This document shows positions 17,346 to 25,070 of a stretch of DNA of 64,000 nt, piece after piece. Below the pieces are notes generated by a model. That model did not search any database and was not told where the DNA came from. It saw only the letters and a program-made list of their open reading frames with translations. The stretch covers positions 62,001 through 126,000 of the forward strand of contig CAYSMK010000009.1 of the NCBI GenBank assembly GCA_964432205.1. Reading direction: 5' to 3'. The stretch comes from Geomobilibacter sp964432205 (lineage in GTDB: Bacteria; Desulfobacterota; Desulfuromonadia; Geobacterales; DSM-12255). Both the position numbers and the translations under genes were made by a program. The first letter of the stretch is position 1. Every line of letters starts with the position of its first letter.

Positions 17346-18497
17346 ATGTTTGAATTCGATGAGAATATTGACCAGGTGGCACGAATCAAGGTGTTCGGCG
17401 TTGGCGGGGGGGGGAGCAACGCAGTCAACACGATGATCGACAAGCATGTCAATCATGTGGACTTTATCGTTGCCAATACCGACGCCCAGGCGCTGCGTAC
17501 CTCCAAGGCGCCGACCAAGCTGCAGATCGGCGGCGAACTGACCAAGGGGCTCGGCGCCGGGGCAGACCCGGGCAAGGGGCGCGATGCCGCCCTCGAGGAC
17601 CGGGAGCGGCTGCTGGAGATCCTGCAGGGTGCCGACATGGTCTTCGTGGCCGCCGGCATGGGGGGCGGCACCGGTACCGGCGCAGCACCGGTCATCGCCG
17701 ATGCGGCCAAAGAGCTCGGCATTCTGACCGTCGGCGTGGTGACCAAGCCATTCACCCGCGAAGGCCGCCGCCGCATGACCCAGGCCGAAGACGGGGTCCG
17801 CGAACTTAAGAAGCACGTGGACTCCCTCATTGTCATCCCCAACGACCGCCTGATCGGTCTTGCCGGCAAGAGCACCTCCATCCTCGACGCCTTCAAGCCG
17901 GCCGACGACGTGCTGCGCCAGGCGGTGCAGGGCATCTCGGACCTGATTACCACCCACGGCATGATCAACGTCGACTTTGCCGACGTGAAGGCGATCATGA
18001 GCGAGCGCGGCATGGCCATGATGGGGATCGGCATCTCCTCCGGCGACAACCGGGCCATGGAGGCGGCCACTGCCGCCATTTCCAGCCCGCTCCTGGAAGA
18101 CATCGACATCTCCGGTGCCAGAGGGGTGCTGGTCAATATCTGCGGCTCGGCCAAGATGACCATGGACGAATATGACGCGGTCAGCCGGATCATCCACGAA
18201 AAGGTCCACGAGGATGCCAATATCATCATCGGTCTGGTGGTGGACGAGGGAATGGAGGATCGGCTCAAGGTGACCGCCATCGCCACCGGTTTCGGTGACC
18301 GGTTTGACGCCGACTACGCCCGCCAGGAGGGACGCAAGGTCTCCTCGCTCCCCCCCCGGCAGGAAGTGAACCGCGACATCCCGGCCTACATCCGCCGCGA
18401 ACAGCAGGGGCGCTCCTTCTATGGCCGCCAGCCCGGCTTCTCGGAGGAGGAAGACCAGTACGATATCCCGACCTTCCTGCGCAAGTCGGTCGACTAG
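17346..18497 (+). CDS. ftsZ: Cell division GTPase FtsZ
   Basis: FtsZ (383 residues) polymerises into the Z ring. The glycine-rich GVGGGGSNAVN is near residue 18, the tubulin signature GGGTGTGAAPVIA near 104, and the T7 region contains NVDFADVKAIM near 205. After a variable linker the C-terminal peptide DIPTFLRK is intact, so FtsA binding is expected. The ATG at 17346 has AAGGGGGTAGG upstream; an earlier in-frame ATG at 17313 is less likely. It is the last gene of the cluster, closed by a terminator about 20 bases later. Confidence 0.97.
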   Translation: MFEFDENIDQVARIKVFGVGGGGSNAVNTMIDKHVNHVDFIVANTDAQALRTSKAPTKLQIGGELTKGLGAGADPGKGRDAALEDRERLLEILQGADMVFVAAGMGGGTGTGAAPVIADAAKELGILTVGVVTKPFTREGRRRMTQAEDGVRELKKHVDSLIVIPNDRLIGLAGKSTSILDAFKPADDVLRQAVQGISDLITTHGMINVDFADVKAIMSERGMAMMGIGISSGDNRAMEAATAAISSPLLEDIDISGARGVLVNICGSAKMTMDEYDAVSRIIHEKVHEDANIIIGLVVDEGMEDRLKVTAIATGFGDRFDADYARQEGRKVSSLPPRQEVNRDIPAYIRREQQGRSFYGRQPGFSEEEDQYDIPTFLRKSVD

Positions 18498-18519
18498 ATC
18501 CGCCTCACTACCCCCTGAA

Positions 18520-18564
18520 CCCGGCTCCCCTTTCCCCCCAGATGAGGGGGGCCGGGCCTTTTTT
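18520..18564 (+). terminator. Rho-independent terminator after ftsZ
   Basis: CCCGGCTCCCC at 18520-18530 pairs with GGGGGGCCGGG (18545-18555), followed by CCTTTTTT. It closes the division cluster. Confidence 0.8.
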
Positions 18565-18602
18565 CCCTTTGCACCCCAGTCCCCCCATGATACCTTTCCC
18601 CC

Positions 18603-20300
18603 ATGTCGTGGAAGATCACTGAAAAACTCAGGAAGACCCTTGCTGCCGAGAAGGGCTCCCTACCGACCCGCCGTGGTGCGGCCCTCTCCATCTGCCTTGT
18701 CTACCCGAACCGTTACCGTACCGCCATGGGGAACCTGGGATTCCAGGCGGTTCACGGCCTGTTGAACGAGATCCCCGGCGTCCTCTGCGAGAGGGCCTTT
18801 CTGCCCGATGCGGAGGATTTGCAGGAGTACCGGCGCAGCGGCACCCCGCTCCTCTCCCTGGAGAGCCAGCGGCCGGTGGCGGATTTCGACATGCTGGCCT
18901 TTTCCGTTTCGTTCGAGAGCGATTACCTCAACCTGCCGACCATCTTCTCCCTTGCCGGACTTCCCCCCTTTGCTGCCGATCGTGACAACGGCATGCCGCT
19001 GGTCATGGCCGGCGGTGCCGCGCTCTTCCTCAACCCCGAACCGGTGGCCGACTTTCTCGACCTGGTGGTCATCGGCGAGGCCGAGCCTCTGCTGGCGCCG
19101 CTGGTTGCCGCCATCCTGGAGAACGGTGATGCCGGCCGGAAGGATCTGCTCCGCACCCTCTGCAACCTCCCGGGCATCTATGTCCCCAGCCTCTATGCCC
19201 CGGAATATGCGGGCAGCCGCCTGGTTGCGGTCCGGGCGGCTGGCGGTGCCCCTCCCCGGGTGCAGCGGATCTGGGCCGCCGACCTGGACAGCCAGCCGAC
19301 CGGCACCCGTATCCATGCGCCTCAGGCCGAATTCGGCGACATGCACCTCGTGGAGCTTTCCCGCGGCTGTCCGCGGGGGTGCCGGTTCTGCGCTGCCGGT
19401 TTTATCTATCTCCCCTACCGGGGGCGTTCGCTGGAGGCCATCAAGCGGCAGGTGGACGGCGCGCTGCACGAGCATCGCCGGATCGGTCTGGTGGCGGCTG
19501 CGGTCGGCGACTTTCGCGGGATCGGCGAACTCTGCCGCCATATCCTCGACGCCGGTGGTCAGGTCTCGGTCTCCTCGCTCCGCATCGACGGCCTGGATGG
19601 CGAAATGATCGAGGTGTTGGCGGCGAGCGGTCACAAGACCGCGACCCTGGCACCGGAGGGCGGTTCCCAACGGCTGCGCGACCTGATACGGAAGGGGATC
19701 ACCGAGGAGCAGATTCTGGATGCGTGCGAGCGGCTCATCGACCGGGACATCCTGAACCTGAAGCTCTACTTCATCATTGGCCTGCCGACCGAGACGGATG
19801 GCGATCTTGTCGAGTTGGTGGAACTGGTGGAAAAGATCAGACTGCGGGTGGTGGCGCGGGCGAAGCAGAACCGGCGGCTGGGTGAGATCACGCTGTCCGT
19901 GAATCCCTTCATCCCCAAACCGTGGACCCCGTTCCAGTGGTGTGGCATGGCTCCGCTCAGGGAGTTGGAGCGAAAGGTCGCCTGGTTGCGCAAGACGCTG
20001 GGCAAGGTGCCGAATGTGCGGTTGCAGGTGGAGGGGCTCAAGGACGCCCTTTTGCAGGCACTTCTGTCACGAGGGGATCGCCGGCTTGCCCCGTTACTAG
20101 TGGCGGCTGCCGATTCAGGGAACTGGCGTCGGGCCGCGAAAGAGCTCGGTGTGGATCCGGAGGCGCTGACAGGGCGCACAATCCCATTGGACGAGCCCCT
20201 TCCCTGGGAGTTCATAGAGGGTGGGAACAGGGAGCATCTGGTACGGGAATACGTGGCCGGCCTGGCGTCAGCGGTTGTGGCGGGTGAAGCCTCCGGGTGA
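18603..20300 (+). CDS. B12-binding-type radical SAM protein (TIGR03960-like)
   Basis: This 565-residue protein has an N-terminal segment of the cobalamin-binding radical SAM type (about 1-200). The iron-sulfur motif CPRGCRFCAAGF (Cx3Cx2C, about residue 255) lies within a radical SAM core running to about 480. LYFIIGLPTETD near 390 is a common core motif. It resembles the conserved TIGR03960 family, whose reaction is not known to me. Many relatives carry or neighbour a DUF2344 domain, absent here. No good Shine-Dalgarno site precedes the ATG, and the ftsZ terminator lies only 38 bases upstream, so its promoter is unclear. Confidence 0.8.
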   Translation: MSWKITEKLRKTLAAEKGSLPTRRGAALSICLVYPNRYRTAMGNLGFQAVHGLLNEIPGVLCERAFLPDAEDLQEYRRSGTPLLSLESQRPVADFDMLAFSVSFESDYLNLPTIFSLAGLPPFAADRDNGMPLVMAGGAALFLNPEPVADFLDLVVIGEAEPLLAPLVAAILENGDAGRKDLLRTLCNLPGIYVPSLYAPEYAGSRLVAVRAAGGAPPRVQRIWAADLDSQPTGTRIHAPQAEFGDMHLVELSRGCPRGCRFCAAGFIYLPYRGRSLEAIKRQVDGALHEHRRIGLVAAAVGDFRGIGELCRHILDAGGQVSVSSLRIDGLDGEMIEVLAASGHKTATLAPEGGSQRLRDLIRKGITEEQILDACERLIDRDILNLKLYFIIGLPTETDGDLVELVELVEKIRLRVVARAKQNRRLGEITLSVNPFIPKPWTPFQWCGMAPLRELERKVAWLRKTLGKVPNVRLQVEGLKDALLQALLSRGDRRLAPLLVAAADSGNWRRAAKELGVDPEALTGRTIPLDEPLPWEFIEGGNREHLVREYVAGLASAVVAGEASG

Positions 20301-20306
20301 TTCCTG

Positions 20307-20510
20307 CTATGGGGGTGAGCCCGGAGACCGCCGTTCCTGGCCGGTGTACGGCTGACGGCTCTTGGGGGTGCGTACCGGGTCGACGCCGATGGTGACCCAA
20401 CCGCTGGAACGCTCGAACTTGGCCACCGTGTTGGAATTGATCAGGTCGTCAAGCCTGGTGGACTTGACCATGTCATACCGGTTGTCGTGATAGATAATGC
20501 GGACCATCAT
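20307..20510 (-). CDS. Small conserved protein of unknown function
   Basis: This 67-residue protein is preceded on its strand by GGAGGG close to the ATG. The core (RYDMVKSTRLDDLI, then GWVTIGVDPVR) resembles small proteins I recall from Geobacter-like genomes. The C-terminal YTGQERRS recalls the Y-x-G-x-ERR tail seen on many short proteins of this group. It is convergent with the radical SAM gene, six bases beyond its stop. I can give no function. The alternative, a chance frame, is less likely because of the ribosome site and the familiar composition. Confidence 0.6.
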   Translation of the reverse strand: MMVRIIYHDNRYDMVKSTRLDDLINSNTVAKFERSSGWVTIGVDPVRTPKSRQPYTGQERRSPGSPP

Positions 20511-20704
20511 GGATTGTTCCCTCCGTTAGCTCCAGCAACCTGCGTCTGAACTGTTCTTCGCCTGAATGTCCACGTAAATGCAATCAGTCTGCCATGAGGG
20601 TAACATGTTGAAATTGCGACCAAGTATCGTGATGGGGGTGGGCCGTTTCGTTGTAGTGTAAAAATATCCGACAGCTGCTGAGCGCCTTGTCCCGCAGGGG
20701 GATA

Positions 20705-20732
20705 TTGAGTTTTGGGAAACCTTTGGTATAAC
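20705..20732 (+). promoter_or_regulatory. Sigma-70-type promoter for the OmpA-family lipoprotein
   Basis: TTGAGT (20705-20710) and TATAAC (20727-20732) are separated by 16 bases. The gene start at 20765 is about 27 bases past the expected start of transcription, with AGAGGAG as ribosome site. Confidence 0.65.
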
Positions 20733-20764
20733 AGGACCCAAAGAATCTGAGAGAGGAGATCTGT

Positions 20765-21421
20765 ATGAAAAGAATCATGTGTGGAGTACTTCTGATGGCA
20801 GTAACACTGGCGGGGTGTGCCGAGCCGCTGAGCCGGACCCAGAAGGGGTCGCTGATCGGAACCGGTGCCGGTGCGGCTGCCGGGGCAGCACTTGGGCAGG
20901 CCATTGGCCGCGACACCTCATCGACCCTGATCGGTGCCGGCATCGGAGCGGCGGTTGGCGGTCTGAGCGGGGGGCTTGTCGGCAACTACATGGACAAGCA
21001 GGAAGCTGCCCTACAGCAGGAGTTCTCCGCCGTGGAGGGGGCCAGCGTCCAGCGGAACCTGGATACGTTGGCCGTCAACTTCAAGTCGGACCTGCTGTTT
21101 GACGTCAATTCTTCCGCGGTGAAAGCCGGGGCGTTTGACGAACTTGCCCGGGTGGCCCGGGTCGTCAACCAGTATCCCCAGACAACCCTGACGATTGCCG
21201 GGCACACCGACAGTACCGGCAAGGCCGACTACAACCAGAAGCTCTCCGAGCGGCGGGCCGAGGCGGTGAAGAACGCGCTTGTGGGACAGGGGGTGGCTGC
21301 CGCGCGCATCAATACCATCGGGTACGGCCCGTCCAAGCCGATTGGCGACAACCATACGGAGTCGGGCAAGGCGATGAACCGGCGGGTGAATATCTACATC
21401 AAGCCGAACCAGCAGCAGTAG
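20765..21421 (+). CDS. OmpA-family outer-membrane lipoprotein
   Basis: This 218-residue protein has a lipoprotein signal peptide ending LAGC (lipidated Cys18). A glycine-zipper region follows (about 28-75, GTGAGAAAGAALGQAIG and similar). The C-terminal OmpA peptidoglycan-binding domain (about 105-215) has the signature HTDSTGKADYNQKLSERRA and ends NRRVNIYIKP. It should tether the outer membrane to peptidoglycan. It stands alone between a clear promoter and a clear terminator. A Pal-type role is possible, but there are no tol genes nearby and the glycine zipper points to the YiaD-like group. Confidence 0.9.
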   Translation: MKRIMCGVLLMAVTLAGCAEPLSRTQKGSLIGTGAGAAAGAALGQAIGRDTSSTLIGAGIGAAVGGLSGGLVGNYMDKQEAALQQEFSAVEGASVQRNLDTLAVNFKSDLLFDVNSSAVKAGAFDELARVARVVNQYPQTTLTIAGHTDSTGKADYNQKLSERRAEAVKNALVGQGVAAARINTIGYGPSKPIGDNHTESGKAMNRRVNIYIKPNQQQ

Positions 21422-21448
21422 ACAATCGCACTAACGTGATGGAATGCG

Positions 21449-21482
21449 GCGGGGCGCACCAATCGGTGTGCCCCGCTCTTTT
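21449..21482 (+). terminator. Rho-independent terminator
   Basis: GCGGGGCGCACC (21449-21460), loop AATC, GGTGTGCCCCGC (21465-21476), then TCTTTT. It ends the OmpA-lipoprotein transcript and also lies beyond the 3' end of the converging GNAT gene. Confidence 0.85.
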
Positions 21483-21522
21483 GCAGCACTATTCCTTCTT
21501 TCGTTCAATAATCACCCGACAC

Positions 21523-22053
21523 CTATTGCCGATGCTGCGTAACGATGGCAAGCAGGTCCTTGATCAGGAGAAACAGGTGATATGGATCGGTGGGGCTCGG
21601 TTCGAAGCCCCAGTGCATATGCCAGTTGCGGGCGGTGTCGTCCTTGGCATGCACCAGGACGGCGCGAATACCTGCAATTTCGGCAGCCCGGGCGGTCCGC
21701 AGCAGGGCATCCTTGAGCAGGGCTCGGCCAAGCCCGGCGCTTTGATGCCTGCGGTCAACCGCCAGTCTTGCCAGAATCATCACCGGCACAGGATGCCTTG
21801 CCAGCCCCTTGCTGACTCGCACTGTTGCCGCAGACGGTTCGATGCTGCCGACCGCAAGGCTGTAAAACCCGGCAACAGTGCCGGTCCCCTGTTCGCAGCA
21901 GACATAGGTCTGGGCACTGTTCGCCTTTTGATTCACCAGAACGAATCGTTGGAGAAATTGATTCAATGCCGGATTGCCGTAGTCGAATGAAGCGACGTCA
22001 TGGGAGTCTGCAAGTTTCCGGACCGGATCGAAACGGGGGCCAGCAGGCTTCAA
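21523..22053 (-). CDS. GNAT acetyltransferase toxin (TacT-like)
   Basis: This 176-residue GNAT-fold protein follows a DUF1778 gene, the arrangement of TacAT-type toxin-antitoxin pairs in which the toxin acetylates charged tRNA. The acetyl-CoA loop is seen as RRHQSAGLGRALLKDAL near residue 100, preceded by ILARLAVDRR; FDYGNPALNQFLQ near residue 23 is typical of this subfamily. The likely start is a TTG at 22053 that overlaps the antitoxin TGA (TTGA), so the toxin would be made in a fixed, lower ratio. Substrate is inferred from the family only. Confidence 0.88.
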   Translation of the reverse strand: MKPAGPRFDPVRKLADSHDVASFDYGNPALNQFLQRFVLVNQKANSAQTYVCCEQGTGTVAGFYSLAVGSIEPSAATVRVSKGLARHPVPVMILARLAVDRRHQSAGLGRALLKDALLRTARAAEIAGIRAVLVHAKDDTARNWHMHWGFEPSPTDPYHLFLLIKDLLAIVTQHRQ

Positions 22054-22331
22054 TCAAGTACTCCCGGCTCGGTCAGGAGGGCCTTCGTCCGGTTCTGGGG
22101 GACTGATACGGGACGATCGAGCGCCTGCTGGAATTCCTGCCACTGCTGTTCGTCCAGTTCGAACCGGCGCCGGTTGGCAAGCGTTTGGTTGGCCGCCGTT
22201 ATGCCGGCATCCAGCAGAAATTCGCTGACGCTCTTGTGGCAGGCCCGGGCGGCATCCTGCAGCAACTGCTTAACGGAGAGATTAGCGCGAACATCGATCC
22301 GCTCGGTTTTGGCAATTGTGGTAGTAGCCAT
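22050..22331 (-). CDS. DUF1778 antitoxin (TacA-like)
   Basis: This 93-residue protein begins MATTTIAKTERIDVRAN, the ribbon-helix-helix DNA-binding start of DUF1778 antitoxins. A middle helix (LLQDAARACHKSVSEFLLDAG) follows, and the C-terminal tail would wrap the toxin. Longer open frame exists upstream to 22394, but the ATG at 22331 fits the family and leaves room for the promoter. It is expected to repress its own promoter together with the toxin. Confidence 0.88.
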   Translation of the reverse strand: MATTTIAKTERIDVRANLSVKQLLQDAARACHKSVSEFLLDAGITAANQTLANRRRFELDEQQWQEFQQALDRPVSVPQNRTKALLTEPGVLD

Positions 22332-22360
22332 GGCTTTGTCCTTTGTGCAGTGATGGGGTA

Positions 22361-22389
22361 AGTGTACTGTACTGACGTTGTCGTGACAA
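22361..22389 (-). promoter_or_regulatory. Promoter with -35 palindrome for the GNAT/DUF1778 operon
   Basis: On the minus strand TTGTCA (22389-22384) and TACACT (22366-22361) are separated by 17 bases. The -35 box is half of a perfect palindrome, TTGTC-GT-GACAA (22378-22389). This is a plausible site for the ribbon-helix-helix antitoxin. Confidence 0.5.
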
Positions 22390-22431
22390 GCCAAAATATG
22401 ATTCTCTGTTTACTCTCTGCCTCATTTGCTC

Positions 22432-22818
22432 CTACTTCTTCTCTCTAAGCTGCTCCTCCAACTCCTTCATTCTCGTTTCGACGATTTCAGCCAGCAGGCG
22501 TAGCTGTTTATATTCCGGCATGGTCTCCAGTTCATCGAGGATCATGCGCGTGACCCTGGGAAGCTTGTCGATGGCGCCCTGACTTTCGTGCGTTTCCTGC
22601 CATGTGAAGGCCTCATCATCGACCCCGAACACCGCACACAGGCGATCAAGCAGGTCTTTTCCTATGCCGCGCCCCCTCTCCATCACCGAGATGTAGCGCA
22701 TGTCTGTGCCGATCAGATCCGCGAGTTCCTTTTGTGACCAGCCTCGTTCCTTACGCATGCGCCTGAGGTTTCGCCCCATCAATTCGTTGATTTGCGAGTG
22801 TATTCGTCGTTTGCTCAT
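22432..22818 (-). CDS. XRE-family transcriptional regulator
   Basis: This 128-residue protein carries an HTH of the Cro/C1 type (about residues 15-70: NLRRMRKERGWSQKELADLIG, then YISVMERGRG). A charged helical C-terminus (about 85-128, LAEIVETRMKELEEQL) may dimerise. The ATG at 22818 is preferred over an earlier one because the preceding residues look untranslated. It lies upstream of, and in line with, the GNAT/DUF1778 pair but 100 bases away with a separate promoter region between. An inverted repeat about 55 bases upstream may be its own operator. Confidence 0.85.
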   Translation of the reverse strand: MSKRRIHSQINELMGRNLRRMRKERGWSQKELADLIGTDMRYISVMERGRGIGKDLLDRLCAVFGVDDEAFTWQETHESQGAIDKLPRVTRMILDELETMPEYKQLRLLAEIVETRMKELEEQLREKK

Positions 22819-22872
22819 GGTGCATCTGCCTTTCTGGATCGATAGGAAGAGTCGAAACAAACCCTGGGAAAA

Positions 22873-22894
22873 TTTCTAACAAAAATGATAGAAA
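22873..22894 (-). promoter_or_regulatory. Inverted repeat upstream of the XRE regulator
   Basis: TTTCTA (22873-22878) and TAGAAA (22889-22894) are separated by 10 bases, with one further near-matching pair inward. It is located in the AT-rich leader of the XRE gene and is the right size for a dimeric HTH site. Confidence 0.45.
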
Positions 22895-23287
22895 ATTACA
22901 ATTGAATTTAGGGTGTCGATTTAGTCATTCCAGCGATCGGGTGCATGGCATTAGTGTAACAATGTCGCGAAAATATTTACCCTTGACTTCATTAAAGATG
23001 TGTCTTAGTTTTTACACACCAAATCACGCAGATACTTTTGAATAACTCGCTATTTTGCGCAATATGTCATGGCATGAAGAGGAAGAATGCTGTTTGGAGG
23101 AGATTTCAAGCAGAAGCGTAGGTGTCAGACACATTTGAACAGAAGCATAGGAGATAGGCGAGTCGGCGGTATCGCAGGCGAGCTGCAGGTTCGCGCATGG
23201 GGTGGCCCGAGATAAAGAGTTGAGGACACTTGTTGAAAAATTCCCCCGACCCCGCCCCGCAGAATCGCAGTAGGCTGAAGGAAACCC
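22895..23287. other. AT-rich non-coding stretch without a supported gene
   Basis: About 400 bases separate the XRE regulator from the DUF4160 gene. The only long frame (minus strand, up to 99 codons, 23024-23323) has no family features, has a poor composition for this genome and runs over the DUF4160 promoter. A GGTGTCAGACAC palindrome is at about 23119-23130. I see no RNA gene here. It may be the worn remnant of an inserted element, which would fit the accessory character of the patch. Confidence 0.4.
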
Positions 23288-23316
23288 TTGACAGAGTGCA
23301 ATCATTGCACTAGGGT
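23288..23316 (+). promoter_or_regulatory. Promoter with a perfect 17-base palindrome in its spacer
   Basis: A consensus -35, TTGACA (23288-23293), is followed after 17 bases by TAGGGT (23311-23316), a weak -10. The spacer is AGTGCAAT-C-ATTGCACT (23295-23311), a perfect palindrome. The DUF4160 ATG at 23322 is at or next to the predicted transcription start, so the message would be leaderless. Confidence 0.55.
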
Positions 23317-23321
23317 AAAGC

Positions 23322-23552
23322 ATGCCGGTTATATGCAGATTTCTAAGTTGCGTTATCTACATCAACACCAGAGATCATAACCCTCCGCACTTTCATATTC
23401 GCATGAACGATGGCCGGGAAGCACTGGTGAAGATTGAAACAGGGGAGATGCATTCTCGCGAGATTTCACAACGAGAAATCAAAGAGGCGCTTAGTTGGGC
23501 TATCGACAACCGGGACATGCTAATTGCCAAGTTCAGGGAGTACAACCCATGA
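23322..23552 (+). CDS. DUF4160 protein, first gene of a toxin-antitoxin-like pair
   Basis: This 76-residue protein has the DUF4160 pattern: it starts MPVICRF and contains DHNPPHFHIRMNDGREALV, then ends with a helical EIKEALSWAIDNRDML. The family start (MP-x-I-x-RF) fixes the ATG at 23322, which leaves almost no leader after the predicted promoter. The gene overlaps the following DUF2442 gene by 4 bases (ATGA). DUF4160/DUF2442 pairs are common and behave like small TA or addiction modules, though I know of no firm biochemical role. Confidence 0.85.
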   Translation: MPVICRFLSCVIYINTRDHNPPHFHIRMNDGREALVKIETGEMHSREISQREIKEALSWAIDNRDMLIAKFREYNP

Positions 23553-23998
23553 AAAATCCAACGTTCAAAATCGAAACAGTGAATGTAATCGCTCCGTATC
23601 GGCTTTCAGTCACCTTTGGTGACAAAGCGACAATGGATGTAAACCTTGCCGGAATCATCGACCGTTATCCTGCCCTTGCCCCTCTAAAAGATCCGAAAAT
23701 CTTTGACCTTGCCCATGTCGGTGAATTTGGTTCCGGTATTGTTTGGACGGATGAAATAGACCTGGCAGGTGATAACCTTCGAGCAGAAGCTGTGGAACAA
23801 TCTGGCGGAATTTCCCATGAGCGCATCTGGGACTGGATGCACCGTAACAAGCTCACATTGGATACAGCAGCGGAAGCGCTTGGGATCAGTCGCCGCATGG
23901 TTGCTTATTACCGGAATAATGAAAAGCCTATCCCCAAGCATATTTGGCTTGCATGCCTTGGGTGGGAACACTTCGGGAAACAAAAGGACGCCGCCTAG
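23549..23998 (+). CDS. DUF2442 protein with a C-terminal HTH
   Basis: This 149-residue protein has an N-terminal DUF2442 domain (about 1-80: INVIAPYRLSV-like start, then GEFGSGIVWTDEIDLAGDNL). A C-terminal helix-turn-helix follows (about 95-135, LDTAAEALGISRRMVAYYRN). The HTH makes it the likely DNA-binding partner of the pair and the candidate ligand of the palindrome at 23295-23311. Its ATG overlaps the DUF4160 stop. Codon use and base composition are more AT-rich than in the flanking genes, suggesting transfer. Confidence 0.85.
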   Translation: MKNPTFKIETVNVIAPYRLSVTFGDKATMDVNLAGIIDRYPALAPLKDPKIFDLAHVGEFGSGIVWTDEIDLAGDNLRAEAVEQSGGISHERIWDWMHRNKLTLDTAAEALGISRRMVAYYRNNEKPIPKHIWLACLGWEHFGKQKDAA

Positions 23999-24230
23999 CT
24001 TATCAGTTGCCCAAAAGAGCTGTTTCGCCTCGGCGGATGGGGTTTCAGGCTCCTGAATTCTGAATCAGTTCAATCAATTCGGCGGGGTCAACCACGTTAG
24101 GGGTGCTGCTGAGGGACGCTGTTATTCGTGAAAGCATTTGTGATGATTATCAGAGATTTCGGAGCGCCGTAGAGGGTCCGAAACTCCCAAAGTTCGAGTG
24201 CTGTGCAGAAGTTGTCTTTTGAGAAATATG

Positions 24231-24268
24231 GAAAGGCGGGGCCGCACCGGCAGGTGTACCCCGCCTTG
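24231..24268. terminator. Bidirectional terminator
   Basis: AAGGCGGGGCCGCACC (24232-24247) pairs with AGGTGTACCCCGCCTT (24251-24266). A-rich sequence lies on one side and T-rich on the other. It sits beyond the 3' end of the minus-strand PilZ gene and could serve both strands. The rest of 23999-24230 shows nothing I can support. Confidence 0.75.
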
Positions 24269-24269
24269 T

Positions 24270-25055
24270 TTATTTCCGCTGCAGATTTTCCCGTTCCTGG
24301 TTGAAGATGTGGGTGATGATGGCGTCCCGGTCACGCTGCCCCAGGTAGCGGAAGGCCATGGAGGTGGGATAGGCGGAGTGGCCGAGGTTGAGGCGCAGCT
24401 CGCTGGTCCTGGTGACCGCGCCGATTGTGTGGACCACCCGGGGCGGAGGGCCGACCAGAAACAGGTCAAGAAGGACCAGGGTGCCGATGGGAAGCTTGAG
24501 CGGCACCCTGAAGCGGATACCGCCGCCGCTCAGGTTGACGTGCTGCGGGAGCAGTTCCGGGCCCGATTCCCACCCGACCACCTTGAACCCGTTTTCATGC
24601 GGCTCGAAGAGTGGCGGAAAGCCGTTGGCGCTGAACCGGTTGCGCAGTTCGCACTCGGCCCGGACATGGTTCAGCAACTGTTTTTCAGGCACGTTGTAGA
24701 GGAGCGGCAGATCAAGATCCAGACGGTAGTATTCCCGCCGCTGATGGACCGTTACCTCATCCACGAGTTGGAGCCGTACCTCCCTCCCCCTGATCCGGTC
24801 GGCCAGTACGGCGTGACAGCGATAAATCGCCCAGCCATCCAGGCTGGTGACCGTTACCGCCATGTCACCAGTGGCGGCAATCTCAACCGGGAGCCCCTTG
24901 CCCAGCAGTTCCACGACCAGCAGTGCTCCCTCCAATGTGAGGACAATGCCGTTTTCCTCCAGGGGCGGACCGCTCGCCGGGTGGAGGTGCAGCGTGACCG
25001 GTTGGTCGGGCTTGAAAAACAGTGTGTACTGTAACTGCGCCATGGTTGTCCCCAT
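24270..25055 (-). CDS. PilZ-domain protein (YcgR-like)
   Basis: This 261-residue protein has an N-terminal YcgR-N-like beta domain (about 1-110) and a PilZ domain. The two c-di-GMP contacts are present: RREYYRLD (R-x3-R) near residue 106, and VNLSGGGIRF, close to the D/N-x-S-x2-G motif, near residue 192. It should act as a cytoplasmic c-di-GMP effector, perhaps on motility or pili; no flagellar genes are nearby. An alternative ATG is at 25043. It lies 15 bases downstream of the membrane XRE protein on the same strand, so the two are probably cotranscribed. Confidence 0.82.
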   Translation of the reverse strand: MGTTMAQLQYTLFFKPDQPVTLHLHPASGPPLEENGIVLTLEGALLVVELLGKGLPVEIAATGDMAVTVTSLDGWAIYRCHAVLADRIRGREVRLQLVDEVTVHQRREYYRLDLDLPLLYNVPEKQLLNHVRAECELRNRFSANGFPPLFEPHENGFKVVGWESGPELLPQHVNLSGGGIRFRVPLKLPIGTLVLLDLFLVGPPPRVVHTIGAVTRTSELRLNLGHSAYPTSMAFRYLGQRDRDAIITHIFNQERENLQRK

Positions 25056-25070
25056 CCCCCACCGGGCCTG

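Noticed and set aside
23024..23323. 99-codon minus-strand frame in the AT-rich gap
   Set aside because: It overlaps the DUF4160 promoter and palindrome, and the translation has no domain and odd composition.
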